Part shown: one piece after another, positions 18,448 through 27,307 of the stretch
Layout of the letters: each line of letters starts with the position of its first letter
Position numbering within the stretch: the first letter of the stretch is position 1
Assembly: GCF_001428625.1 (NCBI RefSeq)
Contig: NZ_LMIE01000012.1
Span: 388,900 to 452,899 of the forward strand
Source: Hydrogenophaga sp. Root209
Lineage (GTDB): Bacteria > Pseudomonadota > Gammaproteobacteria > Burkholderiales > Burkholderiaceae_C
Direction: 5' to 3'
DNA length: 64,000 nucleotides
Program-made: the position numbers and the translations under genes
Notes under the pieces: generated by a model
What the model was told of the DNA's origin: nothing
Database searches by the model: none
What the model saw: the letters and a program-made list of their open reading frames with translations, nothing else

Positions 18448-20847
18448 TCAATTCCGCACCGGCTTGCCCGTGTTCAACATCCCCAGAATCCGCTCCTGTG
18501 TCTTGGGGTGCACGATCAGCGAGCAAAAGGCCTGACGCTCCAGCGTCATCAGGTAGTCCTCGTTCACCAGCGTTCCGGGCTCCACGTCGCCACCGGTCAC
18601 CACGTTCGCGATCAGCGAAGCGATGTGGAAGTCGTGCTGGCTGATGAAGCCGCCGTCGCGCATGTTGACCAGGCTGCCCAGGATGGTGGCCTTGCCGTCG
18701 CGCCCTGCCACCGGGAACAGGCGCTTGTGTGGCGCGCGGTAGCCACCGTTGAACAAAGCCTTGGCTTCGTTGATGGCCACAAACAGCAGCTCGTCCTTGT
18801 GCGGCACGATCACGTCGGAGTGCAGCACGTAGCCGAGCTGGCGAGATTCGAGCGCGCTGGTGCCGACCTTGGCCATGGCGGCGGCGGTGAAGCCTTCGGT
18901 GAGGAAAGGCAGCAGATCTTTGCCGGTGGATGCCTCGGCGTTTTCGGCGGCGCGTCGGGCAATGTAGGTGAGGCCGCCGGCACCGGGCACCAGGCCCACG
19001 CCCACCTCCACCAGACCGATGTAGCTTTCCATGTGCACCACGCGGCGCGCGCTGTACACGGCGAGTTCACAACCACCGCCAAGCGCCAGCCCGCGCACGG
19101 CGGAGACCACCGGCACGTTGGCGTAGCGCAGGCGCAGCATGGTCTGCTGCATGAAGCCTTCGGCGTCTTCGATGGCGCTCACGCCCACGGCCATGAAGGC
19201 CGGCAGCATGGCCTGCAAGTCGGCACCGGCGCTGAAGGGCTCGTCGCCCGACCAGACCACCAAGCCCTGGTATTCCTTCTCGGCCAGGTCCACGGCGGCC
19301 ATCAAGCCTTCGCAGACCTCGGGGCTGATGGCGTGCATCTTGGTCTTGATGCTGGCGATCAGCACCTGCTCGTCCAGCGTCCAGATGCGGATCGCATCGT
19401 TCTCTTCGATCGTGTTGCCGGCGGTCTCGAACTTCGGCCCGGCTTCACCGAGCAGCAGTTCAGGGAAGTGCTGGCGCTGGTACACCGGCAGCTGCAGTCG
19501 GCCCTGGAACTCGCCCTTGCCCGGGTTCCACGAACCCTGCGCGGTGTGCACACCGCCGGCCTCGGCCACCAGGCCCTTGAACACCCACTCGGGCAGCGGC
19601 GCTTTGGAGAGCGCCTTGCCGGCGTCGATGTCTTCCTGGATCATCTTCGCCACCTCGAGCCAGCCGGCTTCCTGCCAGAGCTCGAACGGGCCCTGCTTCA
19701 TGCCGAAGCCCCAACGCATGGCCTGGTCCACGTCGCGCGCAGTTTCGGCGATTTGGCCCAAGTGCACGGCGGCGTAGTGAAAGCTGTTGCGCAGGATGGC
19801 CCAGAGGAACTGGCCCTGCGGACCTTCGGCGTTGCGCAGCAGCTTGAGGCGCTCCGCGGCCGGGCGCTTGAGCATGCGGCCGTAGACCTCGTCGGCCTTC
19901 TCGCCAGCGGGCACGTAGTCCTCGCTGTCCAGATCGAAGCGCAGGATGTCGCGCCCGACCTTCTTGAAGAAGCCAGCCTTGGCCTTCTGGCCCAGATTGC
20001 CGAGTTCGATGAGCTTCTTCAGCACGGGCGGCGTGCCGAAGCTGCCGTAGAACGGGTCGGTCTCCAGGCTCAGGTTGTCCTGCAGCGTCTTGACCACGTG
20101 GGCCATGGTGTCCAGGCCCACCACGTCGGCGGTGCGGAAGGTGCCGCTGCTCGCCCGGCCCAGGCGCTTGCCCGTGAGGTCGTCGACCACATCAAAGGTC
20201 AGGCCGAAGTTCTCCACCTCTTTCATCGTGGCCAGCATGCCGGCGATGCCGATGCGGTTGGCGATGAAGTTGGGCGTGTCCTTGGCGCGCACCACGCCCT
20301 TGCCCAGGCCGCTGGTGACGAAGGTCTCCAGGTCGTTGAGGATCTGTGCTTCGGTGGTGGGCGTGGCGATCAGCTCCACCAGTGTCATGTAGCGCGGCGG
20401 GTTGAAGAAGTGGATGCCGCAGAAGCGCGGTTTGATCGCCTCGGGCAGCACCTCGCCGAGCTTGGTGATCGACAGGCCCGAGGTGTTGGACGCGACGATG
20501 GCGTGCGGTGCGATGAAGGGCGCGATCTTCTGGTACAGGTCGAGCTTCCAGTCCATGCGCTCGGCGATGGCCTCGATGATCAGGTCGCAGTCCTTCAACT
20601 GCTCCATGTGCTCTTCGTAGTTGGCCTGGACTATCAGGTCGGCGTCGGCCGCCACGCCCAGCGGCGAAGGTTTGAGCTTCTTGAGGTTCTCGATCGCGCG
20701 GGTGACGATGCCGTTCTTCGGGCCTTCCTTGGCCGGCAGGTCGAACAGCACCACCGGCACCTTGACGTTGACCAGGTGCGCGGCGATCTGCGCGCCCATC
20801 ACGCCTGCGCCGAGCACGGCGACTTTCTTCACTTGAAATCGGTTCAT
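18448..20847 (-). CDS. 3-Hydroxyacyl-CoA dehydrogenase / enoyl-CoA hydratase fusion
   Basis: 799 residues. The N-terminal half is a 3-hydroxyacyl-CoA dehydrogenase with VLGAGVMGAQIAAHL for NAD and FFNPPRYM and NFIANRIG as family markers; the C-terminal half (from about 480) is a crotonase domain with LALGGGCELAV and VGVGLVPGAGG. The order dehydrogenase-then-hydratase is that of COG1250/COG1024 FadN-like proteins rather than E. coli FadB. Performs hydration and oxidation steps of fatty-acid beta-oxidation. Start fixed at MNRFQVKK. Paired with the thiolase downstream. Confidence 0.92.
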   Translation of the reverse strand: MNRFQVKKVAVLGAGVMGAQIAAHLVNVKVPVVLFDLPAKEGPKNGIVTRAIENLKKLKPSPLGVAADADLIVQANYEEHMEQLKDCDLIIEAIAERMDWKLDLYQKIAPFIAPHAIVASNTSGLSITKLGEVLPEAIKPRFCGIHFFNPPRYMTLVELIATPTTEAQILNDLETFVTSGLGKGVVRAKDTPNFIANRIGIAGMLATMKEVENFGLTFDVVDDLTGKRLGRASSGTFRTADVVGLDTMAHVVKTLQDNLSLETDPFYGSFGTPPVLKKLIELGNLGQKAKAGFFKKVGRDILRFDLDSEDYVPAGEKADEVYGRMLKRPAAERLKLLRNAEGPQGQFLWAILRNSFHYAAVHLGQIAETARDVDQAMRWGFGMKQGPFELWQEAGWLEVAKMIQEDIDAGKALSKAPLPEWVFKGLVAEAGGVHTAQGSWNPGKGEFQGRLQLPVYQRQHFPELLLGEAGPKFETAGNTIEENDAIRIWTLDEQVLIASIKTKMHAISPEVCEGLMAAVDLAEKEYQGLVVWSGDEPFSAGADLQAMLPAFMAVGVSAIEDAEGFMQQTMLRLRYANVPVVSAVRGLALGGGCELAVYSARRVVHMESYIGLVEVGVGLVPGAGGLTYIARRAAENAEASTGKDLLPFLTEGFTAAAMAKVGTSALESRQLGYVLHSDVIVPHKDELLFVAINEAKALFNGGYRAPHKRLFPVAGRDGKATILGSLVNMRDGGFISQHDFHIASLIANVVTGGDVEPGTLVNEDYLMTLERQAFCSLIVHPKTQERILGMLNTGKPVRN

Positions 20848-20878
20848 TGGTTTTCCATGAATGGGGAAAGGCTCGCGG

Positions 20879-21319
20879 TCACTCGACTCGCAACCAGACC
20901 TGGGTTCGGTAGAACGGGCCGATGTAGCCGCGCATCTCCAGCTTCTTGCCGTCGTCCACCGGCTTGAGGCGCGTGCGGTAGACCTTGCCGTTGTTCGGGT
21001 CGACGATGGTGCCGCCCTCGAACACCGTGGCAGCACCATCGCTGGCCTTGAGGCCGCGCAGGATGGTCATGCCCAGCACGGGCTTGTCCTTGCGATCGTC
21101 GGTGCACTTGTCGCACACCGCGTCGGGCTTGCTGTCGGGGTCCAGCAGCTTCTCGATCGTGCCGCTGTACACCCCGTTGCTTTCCTTGATGCGCACCAGG
21201 GACTTCTCTTTCTTCGTGTCGTCGTCGATGGTCTTCCACAGGCCCACGGGCGACATCTGAGCGAACGCAGACAACGAAGCCAGCGACAGGGCCAGGGTGC
21301 TCACAACGGTCTTGATCAT
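20879..21319 (-). CDS. DUF2147 domain secreted protein
   Basis: 146 residues with a clear signal peptide (MIKTVVSTLALSLASLSAFA). The mature part has the DUF2147 features PVGLWKTIDDD, GVYSGTIEKL, CDKCTDD and GMTILRGL. Members are periplasmic and of unknown function; several are found next to fatty-acid degradation genes, as here between an acyl-CoA dehydrogenase and the HAD/ECH fusion. Confidence 0.88.
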   Translation of the reverse strand: MIKTVVSTLALSLASLSAFAQMSPVGLWKTIDDDTKKEKSLVRIKESNGVYSGTIEKLLDPDSKPDAVCDKCTDDRKDKPVLGMTILRGLKASDGAATVFEGGTIVDPNNGKVYRTRLKPVDDGKKLEMRGYIGPFYRTQVWLRVE

Positions 21320-21353
21320 GGAAGTCTCCTGGTGGTTGTTGGGAAACGCGTGT

Positions 21354-23150
21354 TTACGCCAGGGCGGCGTCGGTGTCCATCAGCACCTTGCTGCCCGAGC
21401 GCGCGGTGCGCATCAGCGTCGCGGTCTCGGGGAACAGCTTGGCGAAGTAGAAACGCGCGGTCTGCAGCTTGGCCACGTAGAAGGGGTCGGTGTTGCCGGC
21501 GGCGATCTCGCGCAGCGCCACCTGCGCCATGCGGGCCCAGAAGTAGCCGAACACCAGGTGGCCGGCCACGCGCAAATAGTCCACTGCGGCGGCACCCACT
21601 TCGTCGGCGTTCTGCAGGCCCTTGAAGCCGATCTCGGTGGTGAACTTGGTGATCTGCTCACCCAGCACGGCCAGCGGGTTGATGAACTCGGCCATCCTCT
21701 CGTTGACGCCCTCTTCCATCACCAGCGCGCCCACCAGTTTGCCGAACTTCTTGAGCGTGGCGCCGTTGTTGCCCAGCACCTTGCGGCCCAGCAGGTCCAG
21801 GCTCTGGATGGTGTTGGTGCCTTCGTAAATCATGTTGATTCGGGCGTCGCGCACGAACTGCTCCATGCCCCATTCCTTGATGTAGCCGTGGCCACCGAAC
21901 ACCTGCTGGCACTGCGTGGCGGCGTTGTAGCCGTTGTCGGTCAGGAAGGCCTTGGTGATGGGCGTGAGCAGCGACAGCATGTCGTCGCTGTCCTTGCGCA
22001 CTTTCTCGTCGGGGTGGTTGTGCACCTTCTCCAGCAGCACCGAGCAGAAGATAGCCAGCGCGCGGCCGCCTTCGGCGTATGCCTTGGCGGTGAGCAGCAT
22101 GCGGCGCACGTCGGGGTGCACGATGATCGGGTCGGCCGGCTTGTCCTTGGCCTTCGGGCCGGTCAGGCTGCGCATCTGGATGCGGTCCTTCGCATAGGCC
22201 AGTGCGTTCTGGTAGGCCACCTCGGTCAAGCCCAGGCTTTGGTTGCCCACGCCCAGGCGCGCGGCGTTCATCATCACGAACATGCCCTGCATGCCCTTGT
22301 TGGGCTGACCCACCATGGTGCCGATGGCGCCGTCGATCACGATCTGCGCCGTGGCGTTGCCGTGGATGCCCATCTTGTGTTCCAGACCACCGCAGTGGAT
22401 GCCGTTGCGCTCGCCCAGCGTGCCGTCCTTGTTCACGTTGAACTTGGGCACGATGAACAGGCTCACGCCCTTGATGCCGGGAGGCGCATCGGGCAGGCGG
22501 GCCAGCACCAGGTGGATGATGTTCTCGGCCATGTCGTGTTCACCGGCGCTGATGAAGATCTTGTTGCCGGTGAGCTTGTAGGTGCCGTCGGCCTGCGGCT
22601 CGGCCTTGGTGCGCATGAGCCCCAGGTCGGTGCCGCAATGCGGCTCGGTCAGGCACATGGTGCCGGTCCACTCGCCGTTGGTCATCTTGTGCAGGTAGGT
22701 CTTCTTCTGCTCGTCGGTGCCGAAGGTGTGCAGCGAAGCGTAGGCGCCGTGCGTCAGACCGGGGTACATGGTCCAGGCTTGGTTGGCCGAGTTCATCATT
22801 TCGTACATGCACTGGTTCACCACCAGCGGCAGACCCTGGCCGCCGAACGCGGGGTCGCAAGAGAGCGCAGCCCAGCCACCGTCCACATAGGTTTTGTAGG
22901 CTTCCTTGAAACCCTTGGGCGTGGTGACTTCGTGTGTTTTCTGATCGAGCTTGCAGCCCTCGGTGTCGCCGCTGATGTTCAGCGGAAAGATCACCTGGGA
23001 GGCGAACTTGCCGCCCTCTTCCAGCACCGCGTTGATGGTGTCGGCGTCGATCTCAGCGTGGGCCGGAATCGCCTTGAGGTCGTCGGTGACCTTGAGCACT
23101 TCGTGCATCACAAACTGCATGTCTCGCAGGGGCGGGTTGTAAACGGGCAT
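21354..23150 (-). CDS. Acyl-CoA dehydrogenase with N- and C-terminal extensions
   Basis: 598 residues, longer than ordinary (about 380) acyl-CoA dehydrogenases. The start MPVYNPPLRDMQFVMHEVL is the N-terminal extension family; MCLTEPHCGTDLG and YEGTNTIQSLDLLGRKVL mark the FAD/acyl-binding core; the last 120 residues are the C-terminal helical extension. Performs the first oxidation of beta-oxidation. Head of the operon 23150 to 16773, 43 bases after the TetR gene ends. Confidence 0.93.
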   Translation of the reverse strand: MPVYNPPLRDMQFVMHEVLKVTDDLKAIPAHAEIDADTINAVLEEGGKFASQVIFPLNISGDTEGCKLDQKTHEVTTPKGFKEAYKTYVDGGWAALSCDPAFGGQGLPLVVNQCMYEMMNSANQAWTMYPGLTHGAYASLHTFGTDEQKKTYLHKMTNGEWTGTMCLTEPHCGTDLGLMRTKAEPQADGTYKLTGNKIFISAGEHDMAENIIHLVLARLPDAPPGIKGVSLFIVPKFNVNKDGTLGERNGIHCGGLEHKMGIHGNATAQIVIDGAIGTMVGQPNKGMQGMFVMMNAARLGVGNQSLGLTEVAYQNALAYAKDRIQMRSLTGPKAKDKPADPIIVHPDVRRMLLTAKAYAEGGRALAIFCSVLLEKVHNHPDEKVRKDSDDMLSLLTPITKAFLTDNGYNAATQCQQVFGGHGYIKEWGMEQFVRDARINMIYEGTNTIQSLDLLGRKVLGNNGATLKKFGKLVGALVMEEGVNERMAEFINPLAVLGEQITKFTTEIGFKGLQNADEVGAAAVDYLRVAGHLVFGYFWARMAQVALREIAAGNTDPFYVAKLQTARFYFAKLFPETATLMRTARSGSKVLMDTDAALA

Positions 23151-23193
23151 GGGGAAACTCCTGTGCTGGGTTTGCGAAAAAACGAAAAGGAAA

Positions 23194-23898
23194 TCAGCCC
23201 CGCGTGCGTGCAGCGGCTGGGGTTTTGGTGGTCTTGCGCGCGGCCGGTGCGGGGGCTCTACCGAAGCGGGTCACGATGTTCTCGAACGCGCGCACCGCGC
23301 GGCTGGCCGAATCAGGGCTGCGCAGGAAGCGGGCCTCGTAGTGCAGCGCAAGAATCAGCGCGTGGATCTCGAACGCCATCTGCGCCGCGTCGGTGTCGGG
23401 TGCGAGATGGCCTTCTTCAATGGCGATTTCGACCGCGCGGCGCATGGCCGAGAGCCAGGTGTTGACCGAACTCGCCAGCGCGTCGCGCACCGGACCGGGC
23501 CGGTCGTCGAACTCGACCGCGCCGCTGATGTAGATGCAGCCCGAATCGATCTCCACCGAGGTGCGCTTCATCCAGTTCTCAAACAGCATGCGCAGACGTG
23601 GCAGGCCGCGCGGCGCGTTGATCGCAGGATAGAACACCTCTTCCTCGAAACGCGCGTGGTACTCGCGCACCACCGAGATCTGCAGCTCCTCGCGCGAGCC
23701 GAAGTGGGCGAAGACGCCCGACTTGCTCATCTGCATCACCTCGGCCAGCGCGCCGATCGACAGGCCTTCCAGACCGATCTGCGTGGCCAGACCGAGCGCG
23801 GCATCCACGATGGCGGCTTTGGTCTGCTGACCCTTCTGCAAGGGCTTGTGGGCCGATGCGTCGGATCGCGGGCTGCGGGTGATGGGGTTCACGCTCAT
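23194..23898 (-). CDS. TetR/AcrR family regulator, likely of the beta-oxidation operon
   Basis: 234 residues. Residues about 30-75 form the TetR helix-turn-helix (GLSIGALAEVMQMSKSGVFAHFGSREELQ); the rest is a ligand-binding domain of the usual size with HYEARFLRSPDSA near the end, and a basic Ala/Lys/Arg tail. Lies upstream of acyl-CoA dehydrogenase in the same direction; an 11-bp-arm inverted repeat is at 23937-23962, 39 bases before its start, suggesting autorepression and control of the downstream genes. Confidence 0.88.
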   Translation of the reverse strand: MSVNPITRSPRSDASAHKPLQKGQQTKAAIVDAALGLATQIGLEGLSIGALAEVMQMSKSGVFAHFGSREELQISVVREYHARFEEEVFYPAINAPRGLPRLRMLFENWMKRTSVEIDSGCIYISGAVEFDDRPGPVRDALASSVNTWLSAMRRAVEIAIEEGHLAPDTDAAQMAFEIHALILALHYEARFLRSPDSASRAVRAFENIVTRFGRAPAPAARKTTKTPAAARTRG

Positions 23899-23936
23899 GC
23901 GGGTCGGTCCTGATGAAGAGGAAGGGGCAAAAAAGA

Positions 23937-23962
23937 CGACCGCTCGAATAATCGAACGGTCG
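23937..23962. promoter_or_regulatory. Candidate TetR operator
   Basis: Arms CGACCGCTCGA and TCGAACGGTCG separated by four bases, one mismatch over 11 positions. A second perfect dyad, GAACG-GT-CGTTC, overlaps its right side (23954-23965). Located just upstream of the TetR gene at 23898, the place expected for an autoregulatory operator. Confidence 0.7.
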
Positions 23963-24084
23963 TTCTATTTTTACCGCAAAAGGCACTTCACGCGCAAACA
24001 GGCTGCGCTTTGAGGGAATTTGTTTAGGTGCGACGCCCTAAAAGACACACCACGGCACCCAGCCATGGTGGACCGTGCATGCGC

Positions 24085-24777
24085 CTAGAGCCTGGTGACC
24101 GGCAGCAGCAGCGCGAGGCTGTGCTCGAGGTTTTCGCTGGGCGAGCGTTTGAAGCCGCTGCGCGCGAAACGCTGCAGGCGGCCCACGCAAAAGGCGGTGA
24201 TGACCGACGCATCGGCCTGCGCGTCCACCGTGGGCGTGACTGCGCCGGCCACCAAGGCCGATTCACGCAGGTTCTGCCGCAGCACCGATTCAATCTTGTC
24301 GAAGAACAGGTTCATGCGTTGTTGCAGACGCTCGTTTTCGTAAACCAGCGCATCGCCCACCATCACGCGGGTCATGCCGGGGTTCTTCTCGCCGAACTGC
24401 AGCAGCAGCGTGACAAGCTTGCGGCTGCGCGCGTTGCCGTCGGGTTCACGCTCGCCGAGCTGGTTGACCAGGCCGAAGACCGACTGCTCGATGAATTCGA
24501 TCAGACCCTCGAACATCTGGGCTTTGCTGGCGAAATGGCGGTAGAGAGCGGCTTCGCTCACTTCGAGCCGTGCCGCCAGGCCAGCGGTGGTGATGCGCTC
24601 GGCACCGGGCTGCTCCAGCATGGTGGCCAGCGCCTCCAGGATCTGCACCCGGCGCTCGCCAGGTTTGGGCCGCTTGCGACCGGTGCCCTCGGCATGCGCG
24701 GCGGCTTCGATCACGCTGGCCGCTTCAAGCGCTGCAGCGTCTTCCGGGGACGGAGACTCGGGGGCATTGGGGGTCAT
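24085..24777 (-). CDS. slmA: Nucleoid occlusion factor SlmA
   Basis: 230 residues, TetR fold with an extended Ala/Glu-rich N-terminus of about 35 residues. The helix-turn-helix ITTAGLAARLEVSEAALYRHFASKAQMFEGLIEFIE and the C-terminal domain match SlmA, which binds specific chromosomal sites and blocks FtsZ assembly over the nucleoid. The neighbour argB is a common SlmA context in Burkholderiales. The start at 24777 includes the long N-terminal tail; an internal ATG is possible. Confidence 0.88.
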   Translation of the reverse strand: MTPNAPESPSPEDAAALEAASVIEAAAHAEGTGRKRPKPGERRVQILEALATMLEQPGAERITTAGLAARLEVSEAALYRHFASKAQMFEGLIEFIEQSVFGLVNQLGEREPDGNARSRKLVTLLLQFGEKNPGMTRVMVGDALVYENERLQQRMNLFFDKIESVLRQNLRESALVAGAVTPTVDAQADASVITAFCVGRLQRFARSGFKRSPSENLEHSLALLLPVTRL

Positions 24778-24958
24778 GGGCAGGCGGTCCGATCGGTGGG
24801 TGCTGATGGGTGCTGGTGGCCGCGGTGCCGGCCCTGGTTCGTCTTCCTGTTACGAATTTTCGCACATTGCCGCAGCGCCACGAACCCAACGGGGGCGGGG
24901 TACCCGATGTCAGTGGGTGATCGCATTCCGCGCCGTGCCAGCGCGCCTGACCCACGGG

Positions 24959-25858
24959 TCAGTGGCTTTTGATCATGGTGCCGAAAGGCTCGTTGCCCAA
25001 CACCTCCAGCAAGAGCGCGTGTGGCACACGGCCATCGATGATGTGCACCGCGTTCACGCCGCTCTTGGCCGCGTCCAGCGCGCCGGCGATCTTGGGGATC
25101 ATGCCGCCGGAGATGGTCCCGTCTTCGACCAGTTCGTCGATGCGCCGGGGCGTGAGCTCGGTGAGCAACTGGCCGTCCTTGTCGAGCACACCACGGATGT
25201 TGGTGAGCATGAGCAGCTTCTCGGCCTGCAGCACGGTGGCGAGTTTGGCGGCCACCACGTCGGCGTTGATGTTGTAGCTCTCGTTGTTCTCGCCAAAGCC
25301 GATCGGGCTGACCACGGGAATGAACTGGTCGTCCTGCAAGGCTTTCACCACGCTGGGATCGATGCTGACGATGTCACCCACCTGGCCGACGTCATGCTCC
25401 AGGTTCGGGTCTTTCTGGTCGGTCATGCGCAGCTTCTGCGCGCGGATCATGGCGCCATCGCGCCCGGTCAGACCCACGGCCTTGCCACCGGCCTGGTTGA
25501 TCAGGCCCACGATGTCCTGCTGCACCTCACCGGCCAGCACCCACTCCACCACCTCCATTGTCTCCGGGTCGGTCACGCGCATGCCCTGGATGAACTGACC
25601 CTGCTTGCCCAGCCGCTTGAGCAGCGTCTCGATCTGCGGGCCACCGCCGTGCACCACCACCGGGTTGATCCCGACCAGCTTGAGCAGCACCACGTCCTCG
25701 GCAAAGTCCTGTTGCAGGGCCGGGTCGGTCATGGCATTGCCACCGTACTTGATGACCATGGTCTTGCCGTGGTACTTGCGGATGTAGGGCAGTGCCTGGG
25801 CGAGGATCTCGGCTTTGTCGCGGGGGGAGATGGAGGTGACGTCTGGGGGGGTGGTCAT
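24959..25858 (-). CDS. argB: Acetylglutamate kinase
   Basis: 299 residues of the amino-acid kinase fold. [12 protein letters not shown] (N-terminal Lys), [32 protein letters not shown] and [12 protein letters not shown] are all diagnostic for ArgB, which phosphorylates N-acetylglutamate in the second step of arginine synthesis. The frame is open to 26032, but the extra residues come from the repeat region; ATG at 25858 gives the standard length. Confidence 0.96.
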   Translation of the reverse strand: MTTPPDVTSISPRDKAEILAQALPYIRKYHGKTMVIKYGGNAMTDPALQQDFAEDVVLLKLVGINPVVVHGGGPQIETLLKRLGKQGQFIQGMRVTDPETMEVVEWVLAGEVQQDIVGLINQAGGKAVGLTGRDGAMIRAQKLRMTDQKDPNLEHDVGQVGDIVSIDPSVVKALQDDQFIPVVSPIGFGENNESYNINADVVAAKLATVLQAEKLLMLTNIRGVLDKDGQLLTELTPRRIDELVEDGTISGGMIPKIAGALDAAKSGVNAVHIIDGRVPHALLLEVLGNEPFGTMIKSH

Positions 25859-25924
25859 GGCTTTGGGCTTTGTGTGGTTTTGAAATTGTAGGCTTCGTAT
25901 GTTGTGCTTTCTCTTTCGTTGCAG

Positions 25925-26171
25925 GCCGGGTCTCGGCCCGGCGGCCGACTCACTTTCTTTTGCTTCGCCAAAAGAAAGTAAGCAAAGAAAAGGCGAGCCG
26001 AATTCGCTGTCCCTACGCTTTGCTTCGGGCAAGCTGCGTTGCTCGGATCACCCGGGGTGCGCACAAACTTGTCTGCTTCGCAGCCTTCGGACATGTGCGC
26101 CCCTTGTCCGGGCGCTCCTGGAGGGGAAGCCCGATCCCGCTTGTGGCCGTGTGGCCGGGCCGAGACCCGGC
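25925..26171. repeat. Composite intergenic repeat with flanking 18-bp inverted repeats
   Basis: The exact 18-base segment at 25925-25942 (GCCGGGTCTCGGCCCGGC) recurs inverted at 26154-26171. Inside is a hairpin with 10-bp arms CTTTCTTTTG and CAAAAGAAAG (25953-25978, loop CTTCGC), followed by an A/G-rich stretch. No credible gene is present: open frames on both strands are made of the repeat. It lies in the 333-bp gap between argB and the DUF2817 peptidase. Confidence 0.85.
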
Positions 26172-26191
26172 TCGCCACGAAAGCAACAACA

Positions 26192-27307
26192 TCACGACAA
26201 AGACGAAGTAGAAGAAGCAAGCCCAGAGACAGCCTGAAACAAAGCCTGCCGAGCCTGCACAACAACCCGCGCCTTCCACTCATCCGTATCCACATAAAAC
26301 GCCGCCAGCACGCGAGCCTTGATCGCAGCACGCAAGGCCTCGGGCGCTTCGGGATGCAGGTGCAGCCAATGGTCCCCCCGCAGCGCGTCGATCACCTCTT
26401 CGATCGGCACCGTGCCGTACTCCATCGCGATGCCGGTGTACTGCGCCTGCGGACATTCCTCATAAGCGGCGATCCACATCAAGCCCGTCAAGAGGGCCGA
26501 CGTCGACGAGCCGTCGTAAATGGAAGTCACCGGTGTCTGGCCACCACCACCCCACCATGCCCGGGCACGCTCCAGCGCCACCGCATCGTCGCGGCAGGCG
26601 CAGATGCGCTCGCCCAGCCCACTCTCGCCCAAACCGGTGTGCAGGTCGATCCACGCAAGGTGGCGGGCATGTCTGGCGTGGCGGCGAAGCACGTCGCGCA
26701 AGGTGCGGTTGCTCCAGGTGGCATCAACACCGCCATAAAACAGGCCATCGGCAAACGCATGCTGCCCCTGCGACACGGCGGCCTGAAAGCGGGTCAGGCC
26801 GTGGGCCTGGATGTAGGCTCCGATGACCGCGGCGTTGTCCGGCCCGGGGGGCCACTGCGCGGGCAGCAGCAGCTCGTGCAGTTCGGCGTATGCCGGGTTG
26901 GCGGGCAGCGGTTGGCTGAAGTCCTGGAAGTTGCGGTTCAGGTCGACGTTCTCTTGCGTGACACGGCGCACCCACGAAAAACCGTGCGGGTTGAGGGCGT
27001 GGATGTAGAGCACCGCCACCCCCGCGTCGCGAGCGTGCTGGCGCCACTCGGCGTCGTGTGCGGCGAACACCTGCACGCCCGAGCCGCAGTAGCCCTCGAC
27101 CCCGTGGCAGGCGCTGCTGACGATCAGCAGCCGCTCGGCGTTGGCCGGGCCATCGAGCGCCACGTCCATTGCCAGCACCTCACCATCGCGGCCCGGCAGG
27201 GGATGGTTGTGGCTGGAGATGGCCATGCCCGCGCTGGCAGCCGCCTCCAGAAACCGCACGCGTGCGCGGGCGTATGACGGGGAGAACGCGTCGGCGGGTG
27301 CGATCAA
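26192..27307 (-). CDS. DUF2817 family M14-like metallopeptidase
   Basis: 371 residues, M14-like zinc carboxypeptidase fold of the DUF2817 group: ACHGVEGYCGS gives the His and Glu zinc ligands, HALNPHGFSWVRR and NVDLNRNFQDF the substrate/catalytic segment, WIDLHTGLGESG the later His and AMEYGTVP a further conserved Glu. The best start is TTG at 27307, overlapping the upstream amidohydrolase stop as TTGA (translational coupling); the longer frame to 27340 would begin inside that gene. The first residues, APADAFSPSYARARVRFLEAA, fit family N-termini. Confidence 0.85.
   Translation of the reverse strand: MIAPADAFSPSYARARVRFLEAAASAGMAISSHNHPLPGRDGEVLAMDVALDGPANAERLLIVSSACHGVEGYCGSGVQVFAAHDAEWRQHARDAGVAVLYIHALNPHGFSWVRRVTQENVDLNRNFQDFSQPLPANPAYAELHELLLPAQWPPGPDNAAVIGAYIQAHGLTRFQAAVSQGQHAFADGLFYGGVDATWSNRTLRDVLRRHARHARHLAWIDLHTGLGESGLGERICACRDDAVALERARAWWGGGGQTPVTSIYDGSSTSALLTGLMWIAAYEECPQAQYTGIAMEYGTVPIEEVIDALRGDHWLHLHPEAPEALRAAIKARVLAAFYVDTDEWKARVVVQARQALFQAVSGLASSTSSLS

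Noticed and set aside
18508-20967. Long + strand open frame of 819 codons
   Set aside because: Antisense shadow of the HAD/ECH gene; His/Gly/Arg-rich translation with no family and typical high-GC antisense openness.
21297-23465. Long + strand open frame of 722 codons
   Set aside because: Antisense to the acyl-CoA dehydrogenase; composition is His/Gly/Val-rich with no domain.
25870-26237. Possible small genes between argB and the DUF2817 peptidase
   Set aside because: All frames are made of the composite repeat and have no start with a ribosome-binding site.
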